NCBI GenBank assembly: GCA_021811315.1
Contig: JAJZPF010000027.1
Span: forward strand, 1 to 38,302
Direction: 5' to 3'
DNA: 38,302 bases
Origin: a bacterium
GTDB lineage: Bacteria; Elusimicrobiota; Elusimicrobia; Elusimicrobiales; UBA9959
Part shown: positions 7,013 through 14,565 of the stretch, one piece after another
Layout of the letters: the number at the start of each line of letters is the position of its first letter
How positions within the stretch are numbered: position 1 is the stretch's first letter
Translations under genes and position numbers: made by a program
Notes under the pieces: generated by a model
What the model was told of the DNA's origin: nothing
Databases searched by the model: none
What the model saw: only the letters and a program-made list of their open reading frames with translations

Positions 7013-8311
7013 ATGATGAGCCCACAGGCCAGATGGGAATATATGAAGACAGTATACGAGCGGTATTATCGGGCCGAGGGCAGGGCCGCCAAAGGCCTAA
7101 TTCTGGACGAATTCTGCAAGACCTACAGGTGCCACAGGAAACATGCTTTAAGGCTCCTTAACAGTCCCCCGCCTGGGGATGAACGGCCGCCCCGCAGCCC
7201 CAGGGGTTCGGACTATGATAAAGGACGCCTGCCCGGCATTCTTGTGGATGTGTGGGAAGCGTCCGGCTATCTATGCGGGTCCCGGCTGGAGGCGGCGCTG
7301 CCGACCTGGCTGCCGGCCATCCGCAACCGGTACCGGCCCACGCAGCAGGAAGAACAACTGCTTCTTGCCATGAGCTCGGCCACCATAGACCGTAAGCTTC
7401 GGGCGAAGAAGACCAGCATCCGCAAAAGCATTTATGGGACCACCCGGCCAGGCGCGCTGCTAAAGCACCACATCCCGATAAAGACGGATTGCTGGGACGT
7501 GAAGAAGCCCGGGTTCTGCGAGGTGGACCTGGTGGCGCACTGCGGCGACAATGCCGAGGGGTATTTCGCTAACACCTTGGATATGACGGACATCCATACC
7601 GCGTGGGTAGAGCGGCGCTGCGTGTTGGGCAAAGGGCAGGAAGCGGTTCAGGAGGCCATAGACGACATCCGGTGCCGGATGCCGTTCGACCTGCTGGGGA
7701 TAGATTCCGACAACGGGTCCGAATTCATAAACAACCATCTATTGGGATATTGCCAGGCAGAACCAAAACTTCAGTTTACGCGGGGCCGCCCCTACAAGAA
7801 GGATGACAACGCCCACATCGAGCAGAAGAACTGGACGCATGTCAGGAAGCTACTTGGCTACGGGCGGTTTGAAAGCAGGGAGGCCGTGGCGGCGATCAAC
7901 GATCTTTACCGTACCGAGCTGCGATGGTTCCAGAACTTGTTCCAGCCGTCGGTCCGGCTGATAAAAAAGGTTCGCATAGGGTCCAAATACAAGCGCAAAT
8001 ACGACGAGCCCCAAACGCCATTGGACCGTGTAATAGCGTCAGGGTCCGGCAAGCCGGCGGCGGTAGCTAAATTGAAAGCGCTGCGTGATAAGCTGGATCC
8101 GTTCAGCCTTTCCGCGGTTGTAGAACGCAAACTGACATGCATCTGGAGCATGCGTTCCAAAGCGCCGAAGCCGAAGTGGCTTAAACGCTGGAAGATGGAG
8201 AACTACAGGGAAAAGCCGCCGCAGGATCCGACATTTGCGCCGGTGTTGCTTCCCAGAGTAGAGAATTACGAAAAAGTGCTACAACGTGAGAATGCACGGC
8301 AGACATGGTAA
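7013..8311 (+). CDS. Integrase-core (DDE) transposase
   Basis: This 432-residue protein has an N-terminal helix-turn-helix region (residues ~1-55, including ILDEFCKTYRCHRKHALRLL) and a central rve/RNase H-like core. Catalytic acidic residues are visible as Asp in EVDLVAHCGD, Asp in GIDSDNGSEFIN, and Glu in KKDDNAHIEQKNW. A basic C-terminal domain follows. The VDLVAHCG wording and length match a group usually annotated as IS481-like or unclassified (ISNCY) integrase-core transposases; I am not sure which. The reading frame is intact, so the element may be active. The GGGAGA before the ATG could serve as ribosome site. The stop codon overlaps an inner GGTAACA motif of the right end. Confidence 0.93.
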   Translation: MMSPQARWEYMKTVYERYYRAEGRAAKGLILDEFCKTYRCHRKHALRLLNSPPPGDERPPRSPRGSDYDKGRLPGILVDVWEASGYLCGSRLEAALPTWLPAIRNRYRPTQQEEQLLLAMSSATIDRKLRAKKTSIRKSIYGTTRPGALLKHHIPIKTDCWDVKKPGFCEVDLVAHCGDNAEGYFANTLDMTDIHTAWVERRCVLGKGQEAVQEAIDDIRCRMPFDLLGIDSDNGSEFINNHLLGYCQAEPKLQFTRGRPYKKDDNAHIEQKNWTHVRKLLGYGRFESREAVAAINDLYRTELRWFQNLFQPSVRLIKKVRIGSKYKRKYDEPQTPLDRVIASGSGKPAAVAKLKALRDKLDPFSLSAVVERKLTCIWSMRSKAPKPKWLKRWKMENYREKPPQDPTFAPVLLPRVENYEKVLQRENARQTW

Positions 8312-8382
8312 CAGTAAAATCAACCTAAAGGAGGTCTGGTTTGCGGGCTACCCCTTGGGTAACATTCTTAATTGATTTGACA
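8307..8382 (+). repeat. IS right end with two GGTAACA motifs and a strong Shine-Dalgarno sequence
   Basis: GGTAACA occurs at 8307 (overlapping the transposase stop) and at 8358, the second followed by TTCTTAATTGATTTGACA, the inverted match of the left end. Between them lies AAAGGAGGT (8327-8335), a perfect anti-16S match, followed 5 nt later by a possible TTG start. Confidence 0.65.
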
Positions 8383-8425
8383 CGCCGGGCCTGCCCGCCG
8401 TAAAAAAATATTATTGTTCGCCGCG

Positions 8426-8470
8426 GCCGGGAGGAACCCGGCTTCTGCCGGTTCCCGGGCTTTTATTTTT
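8426..8470 (+). terminator. Possible terminator between IS and reductase
   Basis: GCCGGG and CCCGGC form a 6-bp stem. The following CCGG-rich segment can pair alternatively, and the whole is followed by CTTTTATTTTT. No rightward gene other than the IS precedes it, so it may be an orphan left by rearrangement, or may insulate the promoter of the gene at 8494. Confidence 0.45.
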
Positions 8471-8480
8471 GCCGTTTTGG

Positions 8481-8486
8481 TAGAAT
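8481..8486 (+). promoter_or_regulatory. -10 box (TAGAAT) for the reductase gene
   Basis: GTTTTGGTAGAAT is 7 nt before the ATG at 8494, with no Shine-Dalgarno sequence between. It has the same layout as at 1126, 5064, 17579 and 36655. Confidence 0.45.
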
Positions 8487-8493
8487 AGTCGAT

Positions 8494-9105
8494 ATGAAGA
8501 TCACCGCCATATTCGGCAGTCCTGTCTGCAAAGGCAACACGGAGACCATGGCGGAAGCCTTCCTGGCGGAATGCGCCAAGGCCGGCGCGGAGATAAACCG
8601 CTGGCGCCTTAACGAGCTGGATTATAAAGGGTGCAGCGGCTGCATGGCCTGCAAGACCAGGCTGGAGGAATGCGCGCTGAGGGACGGGCTCACCCCGCTG
8701 CTAAAAGCCGTCCACGGCGCCGATGTCGTCCTCATCGCCACCCCGGTATATTTTTTCGACGTGACCTCCCAGATGAAAGGTTTTATCGACAGGTGCTACT
8801 CTTTCCTGACCCCCGACTGGTATAAGAAAAAGAAAATGAGCCGCCTTGCGCCCGGCAAAGAGCTGGTCTTCGTCGTCGCCCAGGGCGGGGCCGAGAGGGT
8901 CTTTCACGATATGCTCCAGCGCTACGGCGCTATCTTCGCGACCCTGGGCTTCAAGCCGCTGCACCTGGTAAGGGGCGGCCGCCTCCGCGGGCCCGCCGAT
9001 ATCGCCGCCCGGCCGGAGCTCCTGGAACTGGCCCGCGAAAAAGCCAGGCTGGTGCTCGCCGGCGCCCCGTCCGCCGACACGATCCCCGTCTACGACCTGG
9101 ACTAA
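8494..9105 (+). CDS. Flavodoxin-fold NAD(P)H-dependent FMN oxidoreductase
   Basis: This 203-residue protein starts with the flavodoxin-like strand and phosphate loop ITAIFGSPVCKGNTETM. It then has YKGCSGCMACK, the Cys-rich motif of the NADPH-dependent FMN reductase (iron-sulfur flavoprotein-like) family. The segment VLIATPVYFFDVTSQMKGFIDR is the family's FMN-contact loop. It likely reduces FMN or a small electrophile in the cytoplasm; whether the Cys cluster binds iron-sulfur cannot be told. It lies 45 nt before the cysteine synthase-like gene and may share its transcript. Confidence 0.88.
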   Translation: MKITAIFGSPVCKGNTETMAEAFLAECAKAGAEINRWRLNELDYKGCSGCMACKTRLEECALRDGLTPLLKAVHGADVVLIATPVYFFDVTSQMKGFIDRCYSFLTPDWYKKKKMSRLAPGKELVFVVAQGGAERVFHDMLQRYGAIFATLGFKPLHLVRGGRLRGPADIAARPELLELAREKARLVLAGAPSADTIPVYDLD

Positions 9106-9150
9106 ATTTAAAGCCGGCGGCCGGCCGGCGGTTTCAGCAGAAAGGATCAA

Positions 9151-10233
9151 ATGACCAAAGTCGATATCCGCACCCGTTTCCGCGAGCTGGGCCATTTGGT
9201 GGGGAACACCCCGCTTATGGCCATAGATTGCGTCTATAAGGGCGAGCCGCGGCGCATCTACGCCAAGGCGGAGAATTTCAACCTGACCGGCAGCATAAAG
9301 GACAGGATGGCCCTTTATATCCTGAGCAAGGCCAGCGAGAGCGGCGCGCTGAAGCCAGGGGCTCCCATAGCCGAGGCCACCAGCGGCAATACCGGCATTT
9401 CCTTCGCCGCCATCGGGCGCGCGCTGGGGCATCCCGTAACTATCTTCATGCCGGACTGGATGAGCCAGGAGCGGAAAGATATCATAAGGAGCCTCGGCGC
9501 CAGGATACGCCTGGTCAGCACCCGGGAAGGCGGCTTCCTGGGCAGCATAAAGCTGTCCGAGGAATTCGCCGCGGCCGAGCCGGGCTGCTTCCTGCCCCGC
9601 CAGTTCTCGAACGAGGATAATGTCGCGGCGCACGAGAGGACGACCGGCCCCGAGATCTGGTCGCAGCTCGGCTTCCAGGGGCTCAAGCCCGACGCTTTCG
9701 TGGCGGGGGTCGGGACCGGCGGCACGATAATGGGGGTGGGGCGCTATCTAAAGAGCGTCCATCCCGCCGTAAAGATCCACCCGCTGGAGCCGGCTAATTC
9801 ACCCACCCTGAGCACCGGCTGCAAGATAGGCAAGCACCGCATCCAGGGGATCTCGGACGAATTCATCCCGGCCATCGTCCGGCTCGATAAGCTCGACGAA
9901 ATAGTAAGTGTAGACGACGGCGACGCCATAGGCATGGCCGGCAAGCTGGCCGCCGAGCTGGGCCTGGGAGTGGGCATCTCAAGCGGCGCTAATTTCCTGG
10001 GCGCGCTCATGCTTCAGAACAGGCTCGGCAAAGACGCGGTGGTGGTGACGGTATTCCCGGACGACAATAAAAAATACCTGAGCACCGATCTTCTGAAGGA
10101 GCAGCCGCTCAAGGCCGGCATGCTCTTTCCCGACGTGGAACTGAAGGCCTTCAGCGCGCTGAAACGCGTCTGCACTACCTGCTGCGAGCCGGAAACCTGC
10201 CGCGAGCGGCCGTCCTGCCGCGGGAAAAAATAG
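9151..10233 (+). CDS. Cysteine synthase-like PLP enzyme with Cys-rich C-terminal tail
   Basis: This is a fold-type II PLP enzyme of the O-acetylserine sulfhydrylase/cystathionine beta-synthase family. Lys50 in NLTGSIKDR is the Schiff-base lysine, [10 protein letters not shown] is the substrate loop, and GTGGTIMG is the phosphate-binding loop. It should make cysteine from O-acetyl- or O-phosphoserine plus sulfide, or a related beta-replacement. The unusual part is the last ~20 residues, with Cys at 341, 344, 345, 350 and 356. Such a tail could bind metal or carry sulfur, and ordinary CysK (about 310-325 residues) lacks it. AAAGG lies before the ATG. Its neighbours are a flavodoxin-type reductase and YjbQ. 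Confidence 0.88.
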   Translation: MTKVDIRTRFRELGHLVGNTPLMAIDCVYKGEPRRIYAKAENFNLTGSIKDRMALYILSKASESGALKPGAPIAEATSGNTGISFAAIGRALGHPVTIFMPDWMSQERKDIIRSLGARIRLVSTREGGFLGSIKLSEEFAAAEPGCFLPRQFSNEDNVAAHERTTGPEIWSQLGFQGLKPDAFVAGVGTGGTIMGVGRYLKSVHPAVKIHPLEPANSPTLSTGCKIGKHRIQGISDEFIPAIVRLDKLDEIVSVDDGDAIGMAGKLAAELGLGVGISSGANFLGALMLQNRLGKDAVVVTVFPDDNKKYLSTDLLKEQPLKAGMLFPDVELKAFSALKRVCTTCCEPETCRERPSCRGKK

Positions 10234-10287
10234 AAAGGGAAAGTTTCAGGCTGACGAATGGGGAAGGGCTGGGAAGGGGGAGGGAAA

Positions 10288-10686
10288 ATGACGCATAAAT
10301 TCAAGGTCAAGACTTCGGCCAAGTCGGAGATGGCGGATATTACCCGCGAGGTACAGGGCATAGTCCGCGAGAACGGCCTGGGCAGCGGGGTCTGCCATAT
10401 CTTCGCGCCGCATACCACCTGCGGGCTGGCCATAAACGAGAACGCCGATCCCGACGTAAAGCGCGACATCATCGCCAGGCTGAACGAGAGCGTGCCGGCG
10501 GATTTCCCTTACCGCCACGCCGAGGGCAATTCGCCCGCGCATATAAAGGCGGTCCTGGTGGGCCCGTCGCTTACGGTTTTCGTCGAGGAAGGGGCGCTCC
10601 AGCTGGGGACCTGGCAGGGGATCTACCTGTGCGAATACGACGGCCCGCGGACCCGGGAAGTCTGGGTCAAGCTTGCAAAAGGTTGA
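10288..10686 (+). CDS. yjbQ: YjbQ family protein (UPF0047)
   Basis: This 132-residue protein has the YjbQ signature: VCHIFAPHTTCGLAINENADP, then FPYRHAEGNSPAHIKA, then LQLGTWQGIYLCEYDGPR. The conserved His and Glu residues are those attributed to a weak thiamine-phosphate synthase activity in E. coli YjbQ; the true role is uncertain. I start it at 10288 because GGGGGAGGG precedes it with good spacing. The in-frame ATG at 10258 has no such site and would add a glycine-rich non-family extension. It follows the cysteine synthase-like gene by 54 nt. Confidence 0.88.
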   Translation: MTHKFKVKTSAKSEMADITREVQGIVRENGLGSGVCHIFAPHTTCGLAINENADPDVKRDIIARLNESVPADFPYRHAEGNSPAHIKAVLVGPSLTVFVEEGALQLGTWQGIYLCEYDGPRTREVWVKLAKG

Positions 10687-10692
10687 GGGGCC

Positions 10693-10717
10693 GCCGGCCT
10701 TTACGGCCGGTCTTTTT
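10693..10717 (+). terminator. Rho-independent terminator after yjbQ
   Basis: CCGGCC and GGCCGG form a stem around a TTTAC loop, followed by TCTTTTT. It overlaps the last codons of the convergent gene ending at 10701. Confidence 0.75.
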
Positions 10718-11390
10718 CCGAGAGGATATATTCTTTAGTCGGGCGGGACTGGTCTATGGTCATGGTGACCATTTTGGCGAAGACGTCCAGGATGATCACG
10801 GCGTTATTGTTCGCGTCTTTGGCGTAGGTTTTGCTGAGCCTTTCCACGATGGCCAGGTTAAGGACCCCGATGTCCTCGTAGGCCCTGGTGAGCTTTTTAA
10901 ATTCCCAGTCCGGCTCGAGGCCCAGCCGCTTCCTGAAATACTGCTGCAGCAGGTAGGAGGACATCGACCTGTAGATGGTCTCGTCCAGGGACGAGAAAGG
11001 CAGGTGGTGCCTGGCCATCGGCTTGAGGATATTCATCACCGGGCAGCCGCTGGTCACCATGTACAGGCCTATGATCGAGCTCAGCACGTTCTGAAGGCTG
11101 GTCTTCTTGAAATATTCCCGCTGCGGGGAAACGACCCGCGCGTCGACGACCTCGGTCGAGGCCTTGTCGCGGAACATCTTCGTCACCTCGGCCAGGTTCA
11201 TCGCGAGGGGGCAGTATTTATGCTCGGCGCTGTCATAAGGGCAGACGGAGCATTTGCAGCAGTCCAGGAGCGCCCAATCCGGGAAACCGGCTTCCTGCCT
11301 CGGCTGGAGGTTCAGGCTGGAGGGATCGATCTCTATGCTGACCGTTTTCTCTTCCCCGCCCTCGAAGTTGATGATGTATTTGTAGAGCAT
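10701..11390 (-). CDS. Conserved-looking cytoplasmic protein with Cys cluster, unknown
   Basis: This 229-residue soluble protein has no signal peptide. The N-terminal third is beta-rich and leads to a cluster of Cys44, Cys45, Cys47, Cys50 and Cys60 in LLDCCKCSVCPY and YCPLAMN, probably a metal site. The rest is helical and amphipathic. I recall uncharacterised bacterial families with a similar W-x-x-L-x-x-C-x-x-CPL pattern but cannot name one with certainty. The gene stands alone: it converges on yjbQ and is divergent from the FAD oxidoreductase gene 152 bp away. No ribosome site is obvious before the ATG. Confidence 0.7.
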   Translation of the reverse strand: MLYKYIINFEGGEEKTVSIEIDPSSLNLQPRQEAGFPDWALLDCCKCSVCPYDSAEHKYCPLAMNLAEVTKMFRDKASTEVVDARVVSPQREYFKKTSLQNVLSSIIGLYMVTSGCPVMNILKPMARHHLPFSSLDETIYRSMSSYLLQQYFRKRLGLEPDWEFKKLTRAYEDIGVLNLAIVERLSKTYAKDANNNAVIILDVFAKMVTMTIDQSRPTKEYILSEKDRP

Positions 11391-11499
11391 CGTTGTTTTG
11401 GCGCCCGCAGTGATGTCCGCTGCCCGGTACTTTGGATATTCTACATAAAAGCGCGGCAGGATTGGAGCCGTTCGGAAAGGCCGGAAATATTTATTAGGC

Positions 11500-11505
11500 T
11501 ATAAT
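11500..11505 (+). promoter_or_regulatory. -10 box (TATAAT) for the FAD oxidoreductase
   Basis: ATTAGGCTATAAT is a perfect -10 hexamer 37 nt before the ATG at 11543. A convincing -35 is not seen. Confidence 0.5.
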
Positions 11506-11542
11506 ATAAGGGTATTCTTTCGGCCCTCCCGGATGATCCCCT

Positions 11543-13117
11543 ATGGCGCAGGAACTGATAGTAGCCGGTTTGCTCGTCCCCGTTGAGAAAGACGGGGAGG
11601 GCGAATATTTAAAAGCCGCCGCGCTCAGGCTCGGGCTTCCCGAAACCGGGATCCGGGCGGTCAGGATACTCTTCAAATCCCTTGTGTCCGGGAACCCGGA
11701 GCAGTTCTTCTACGAAGTCTCGCTGGCGGTAAGCGTTCCCGCCGGCTACGCGAACGAAGATAATTTCCCCCCGTATTCCGCAAAGCCGGCTGCCGCCTAT
11801 AGCCCGGCGCCAACGGACCAGCGGCCGGTGATCATAGGCTTCGGCCCGGCCGGGATGTTCGCCGCCCTGGAACTTATCGAGTACGGGCTCAAACCCCGCA
11901 TTTTCGAAAGGGGGAAGAAACTCGGGGAGCGCCACGCGGACGTGCAGGGTTTTATAAGCGGCCGGAAACTCGCCCCCGAGTCGAATATCCAGTTTGGCGA
12001 AGGCGGGGCCGGCTCCTATTCCGACGGAAAACTTTTTTCCAGGCTCAATAATACCGTTTACGCGAGCAGGGTTCTGGATACCTTCATCAAATTCGGCGCG
12101 CCGCCCGAGATAGGATATACAGCCAAGCCGCACCTCGGCACCGACGTGCTTTGCCGGATCGTGGCCAATATCAGGAATTATATCCTGGAGCGGGGCGGGG
12201 AGATAAAATACGGCTCAAAGATGACGGACCTCCTCCTTTCAGGGGGGGAAGTCACAGGTGTGGAAATAAACGGCTCGGAGCAATACGCCGCTTCAAGCGT
12301 TTACCTTGCGGTGGGGAATTCGGCGCGAGATACCTTCGCGTTGCTGTATCAAAAAGGCCTGAGGCTGGAGGCCAAGCCTGTCTCGGTGGGCGTGCGGGTG
12401 GAGCACCCGGCTTCGACCATCAACCTTATCAGGTACGGCGGGAAATACCGGAACTTCCCCGGCCTTGGCGCCGCCACCTATTCTTTCAACTTTACCAACC
12501 GGAAAACCGGCCGCGGCGCTTACACTTTCTGCATGTGCCCCGGCGGCGAGGTGGTTAACGCTTCCTCCGAAGAAGGCCTGCTTGCGCTTAACGGGATGAG
12601 CTATGCGGCCAGGGGTTCCGCCTTCTCCAACTCCGCCATAGCCGTGACCTGCGTCCCGGCGGATTACGGTTCGGCGCACCCGCTCGCGGGGGTGGAATTC
12701 CAGAAAGATATAGAGCGCAAAGCTTTCCTGGCTGGCGGCGGGGACTGGAAAGCGCCGGCGCAGAACCTAAGGGATTTTTTGACCGGGAAGCCGTCTTCCC
12801 GGTTGAATGTTAATTCTTTCAAGATGGGCGCGCAAAGCGCGGACCTGAAAACCATTTTCCCCGCCTTCATAAACGAAACGCTGGTCACCGCTTTTAAAGA
12901 ATGGGAAGTTCAGTGCCCTTTATTCGTCGCCGACGACGCCATCCTGCTCGGCCCGGAAACAAGGACCTCCTCCCCGGTTAAAATGAGGCGCGGAAAGAAT
13001 TTCGAAGCCGAAAATATCCGCGGCCTCTACCCCATCGGCGAAGGCTCCGGCTACAGCGGCGGCATCACCAGCTCCGCTGTCGACGCCCTGAAAGCCGTCG
13101 AAGCTTCATTATCCTGA
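11543..13117 (+). CDS. FAD-dependent oxidoreductase (COG2509-type)
   Basis: This 524-residue flavoprotein has the dinucleotide-binding GFGPAGMFAALELIEYG near residue 100 after an N-terminal ~90-residue domain. It has SNIQFGEGGAGSYSDGKL in the centre and a C-terminal GLYPIGEGSGYSGGITSSAVDALKA that closes the FAD site. This order matches the widespread FAD-dependent dehydrogenases of unknown substrate often annotated as uncharacterised (COG2509). It is cytoplasmic with no membrane segment. It is a monocistronic gene ended by the perfect palindrome at 13123-13170. The GATCCCCT before the ATG is a poor ribosome site. Confidence 0.88.
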   Translation: MAQELIVAGLLVPVEKDGEGEYLKAAALRLGLPETGIRAVRILFKSLVSGNPEQFFYEVSLAVSVPAGYANEDNFPPYSAKPAAAYSPAPTDQRPVIIGFGPAGMFAALELIEYGLKPRIFERGKKLGERHADVQGFISGRKLAPESNIQFGEGGAGSYSDGKLFSRLNNTVYASRVLDTFIKFGAPPEIGYTAKPHLGTDVLCRIVANIRNYILERGGEIKYGSKMTDLLLSGGEVTGVEINGSEQYAASSVYLAVGNSARDTFALLYQKGLRLEAKPVSVGVRVEHPASTINLIRYGGKYRNFPGLGAATYSFNFTNRKTGRGAYTFCMCPGGEVVNASSEEGLLALNGMSYAARGSAFSNSAIAVTCVPADYGSAHPLAGVEFQKDIERKAFLAGGGDWKAPAQNLRDFLTGKPSSRLNVNSFKMGAQSADLKTIFPAFINETLVTAFKEWEVQCPLFVADDAILLGPETRTSSPVKMRRGKNFEAENIRGLYPIGEGSGYSGGITSSAVDALKAVEASLS

Positions 13118-13122
13118 AAAGG

Positions 13123-13170
13123 AAAAGGGGACAGGCTGCTTTTTCACGAAAAAGCAGCCTGTCCCCTTTT
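13123..13170. repeat. Perfect 23-bp palindrome (REP-like), probable bidirectional terminator
   Basis: The left arm 13123-13145 (AAAAGGGGACAGGCTGC plus TTTTTC) is exactly complementary to 13148-13170, leaving a 2-base centre. T runs on both sides make it a good terminator in both directions for the convergent FAD oxidoreductase and gsk genes. The same GGGGACAGGC(T/C)(G/A)C core occurs at 461-481 and 1134-1178, so it is also a dispersed element. Confidence 0.85.
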
Positions 13171-13174
13171 TTTG

Positions 13175-14473
13175 TCAGGCGTCCCAGTAGGCTTCCTGGA
13201 GGCTGTCTTCTTTTTCGGGGAGGGCGCGCATCAGGCGCGGCGAGTTCTGGGCCAGGACCTCGAAGCTTACGCGGTTGGCGTACTTGGAGATCTGGGACAG
13301 GGAGGAATAGCTGAGCGAATTTATCAGGTTCTTGGGGGAATTCGGGACTTTGGACTGGTGGTACTTCCGCGCGCCCAGGTCGTGCAGGAGCGCCGCGAGG
13401 GCGCCGTCGCCGGCCCCGTTCGTGTTCTTTATGATCAGCGGGCCGCCCAGGAAAGGGTTGATGTGGGAGTAGATCTTCACCGGTTTCACGCAGTCGCTTT
13501 TCCGCATCGGGCGGCTGAATTCGTACATATTGTAGTCGACGATGGACTTCGTGTGGAGCTTGTGGGTGGTCCTTCTCGCGAACTGCTCGTCCACGTAGCC
13601 GGCCAGGTAAAGCCCGTGCTGGCCTACCGTCAGTAATACGAGGTCGGCCAGCTCAAGCGCGCTTTCCGCCGCCAGGAGCGGGTCGTTCAGGCCGGTAAGG
13701 GCGAGCCCCTCGAGGTCGTTCATAGCCACGCAGGTAACGTACTTCCTTATAAATTCCCGGAAAAAATCCCTTTTGGCCTCTATCAGGAAACTGGTCCCCA
13801 GCGTCATCACCACCGGGACTTTCGCCTTCAGGGCTATTTCGCAGGCCTTGATAGTGGCGCTGAAGATCGGGTCCTTTTCGTCGCGCAGGATATACGCCGA
13901 GATAAGCAGGGCGGAAGCTTTCTCCACGACCTCAGTCGGGATGAATTCGGGGGCGAGGTCGTTCATGCAGCCCTTGCTTATGCCGAAAGTGCGCTCCCCG
14001 TCGGGGGTCACGAAACACATCGCGCGGCCCATCGAGTTCTCGGAAGGCTGAAGATAGGAAAGATCGACCTTGGCGCTGGTATTGCGGATGTATTTGAAAG
14101 CGTAATCGCCCACCGTTATGTTCCTGGCGATCGCCCCCAGGGCTACGGAGCGCTCTTCGGAGAGGACCGAGTAGTTGTGGAGGGTGTTCCCCACCGAGCC
14201 GCCGGCGTATTCGCCCAGGACCTTGCCCTTCGCCTTCAGGTCCCGGTAGATGGTCTCGGCGGCTTTGTCGTCGAGGATCTGCGACTGGCCTTTATTGATG
14301 CGGTTCCGGACCAGGAACTCCTCGTCGACGCCGCATTCTATATCCACCAGCAGCTGGTCTATGCCGACCAGGTAGAACGGCTCGGTCTGCAGAAAATGGG
14401 GGTCGGCGCTTTCGCGCCCTTTCTCGGTGACCGGGAAGTAATGCTTGTTCTTTCTTTTTCCTGGGAATTTCAT
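13175..14473 (-). CDS. gsk: Inosine-guanosine kinase
   Basis: This PfkB/ribokinase-family nucleoside kinase phosphorylates guanosine and inosine to the 5'-monophosphates for purine salvage. The 432 residues track E. coli Gsk from end to end: the start MKFPGKRKNKHYFPV, then VGIDQLLVDIE, GGSVGNTLHNYSVL and NTNGAGDGALAALLHD, with catalytic base Asp356 and the anion hole GAGD. The C-terminus is SPRLMRALPEKEDSLQEAYWD. Very few residues separate it from the enterobacterial protein at both ends. GAAAGG lies before the ATG, and a TATAAT box lies at 14503-14508. It is divergent from the membrane protein at 14566. Confidence 0.95.
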   Translation of the reverse strand: MKFPGKRKNKHYFPVTEKGRESADPHFLQTEPFYLVGIDQLLVDIECGVDEEFLVRNRINKGQSQILDDKAAETIYRDLKAKGKVLGEYAGGSVGNTLHNYSVLSEERSVALGAIARNITVGDYAFKYIRNTSAKVDLSYLQPSENSMGRAMCFVTPDGERTFGISKGCMNDLAPEFIPTEVVEKASALLISAYILRDEKDPIFSATIKACEIALKAKVPVVMTLGTSFLIEAKRDFFREFIRKYVTCVAMNDLEGLALTGLNDPLLAAESALELADLVLLTVGQHGLYLAGYVDEQFARRTTHKLHTKSIVDYNMYEFSRPMRKSDCVKPVKIYSHINPFLGGPLIIKNTNGAGDGALAALLHDLGARKYHQSKVPNSPKNLINSLSYSSLSQISKYANRVSFEVLAQNSPRLMRALPEKEDSLQEAYWDA

Positions 14474-14502
14474 GGGGCCTTTCAGTGCTATGTCCGGGTA
14501 AT

Positions 14503-14508
14503 ATTATA
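14503..14508 (-). promoter_or_regulatory. -10 box (TATAAT) for gsk
   Basis: Leftward, TTTTTCTATAAT stands 29 nt before the gsk start codon and is back-to-back with the rightward TATAAT at 14546. The two divergent promoters are about 40 bp apart. Confidence 0.5.
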
Positions 14509-14545
14509 GAAAAATTAGGGCCGGGACCGGCGCCCGTCCGCTTGC

Positions 14546-14551
14546 TATAAT
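14546..14551 (+). promoter_or_regulatory. Extended -10 box for the PQ-loop-like gene
   Basis: GCTTGCTATAAT has an extended -10 form (TG-N-TATAAT). It lies 14 nt before the ATG at 14566, and no ribosome site is evident between. Confidence 0.5.
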
Positions 14552-14565
14552 AGAAGCTGGCGATT

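Larger units (their letters stand above)
6923..8384 (+). mobile_element. Complete insertion sequence with DDE integrase-type transposase
   Basis: The element is bounded by imperfect inverted ends: TATTCAATCAACTAAAATG on the left and, inverted, TGTCAAATCAATTAAGAATG on the right, each running into GTTACC. The flanks both contain CCGGGC (6917-6922 and 8385-8390), a possible 6-bp target duplication. That could be chance in GC-rich DNA, and the exact ends may shift by a few bases. It carries a single intact transposase gene. Outer and inner copies of a GTTACC motif occur at both ends and are probably transposase binding sites. It sits between the leftward barrel gene and the reductase at 8494. Confidence 0.85.
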
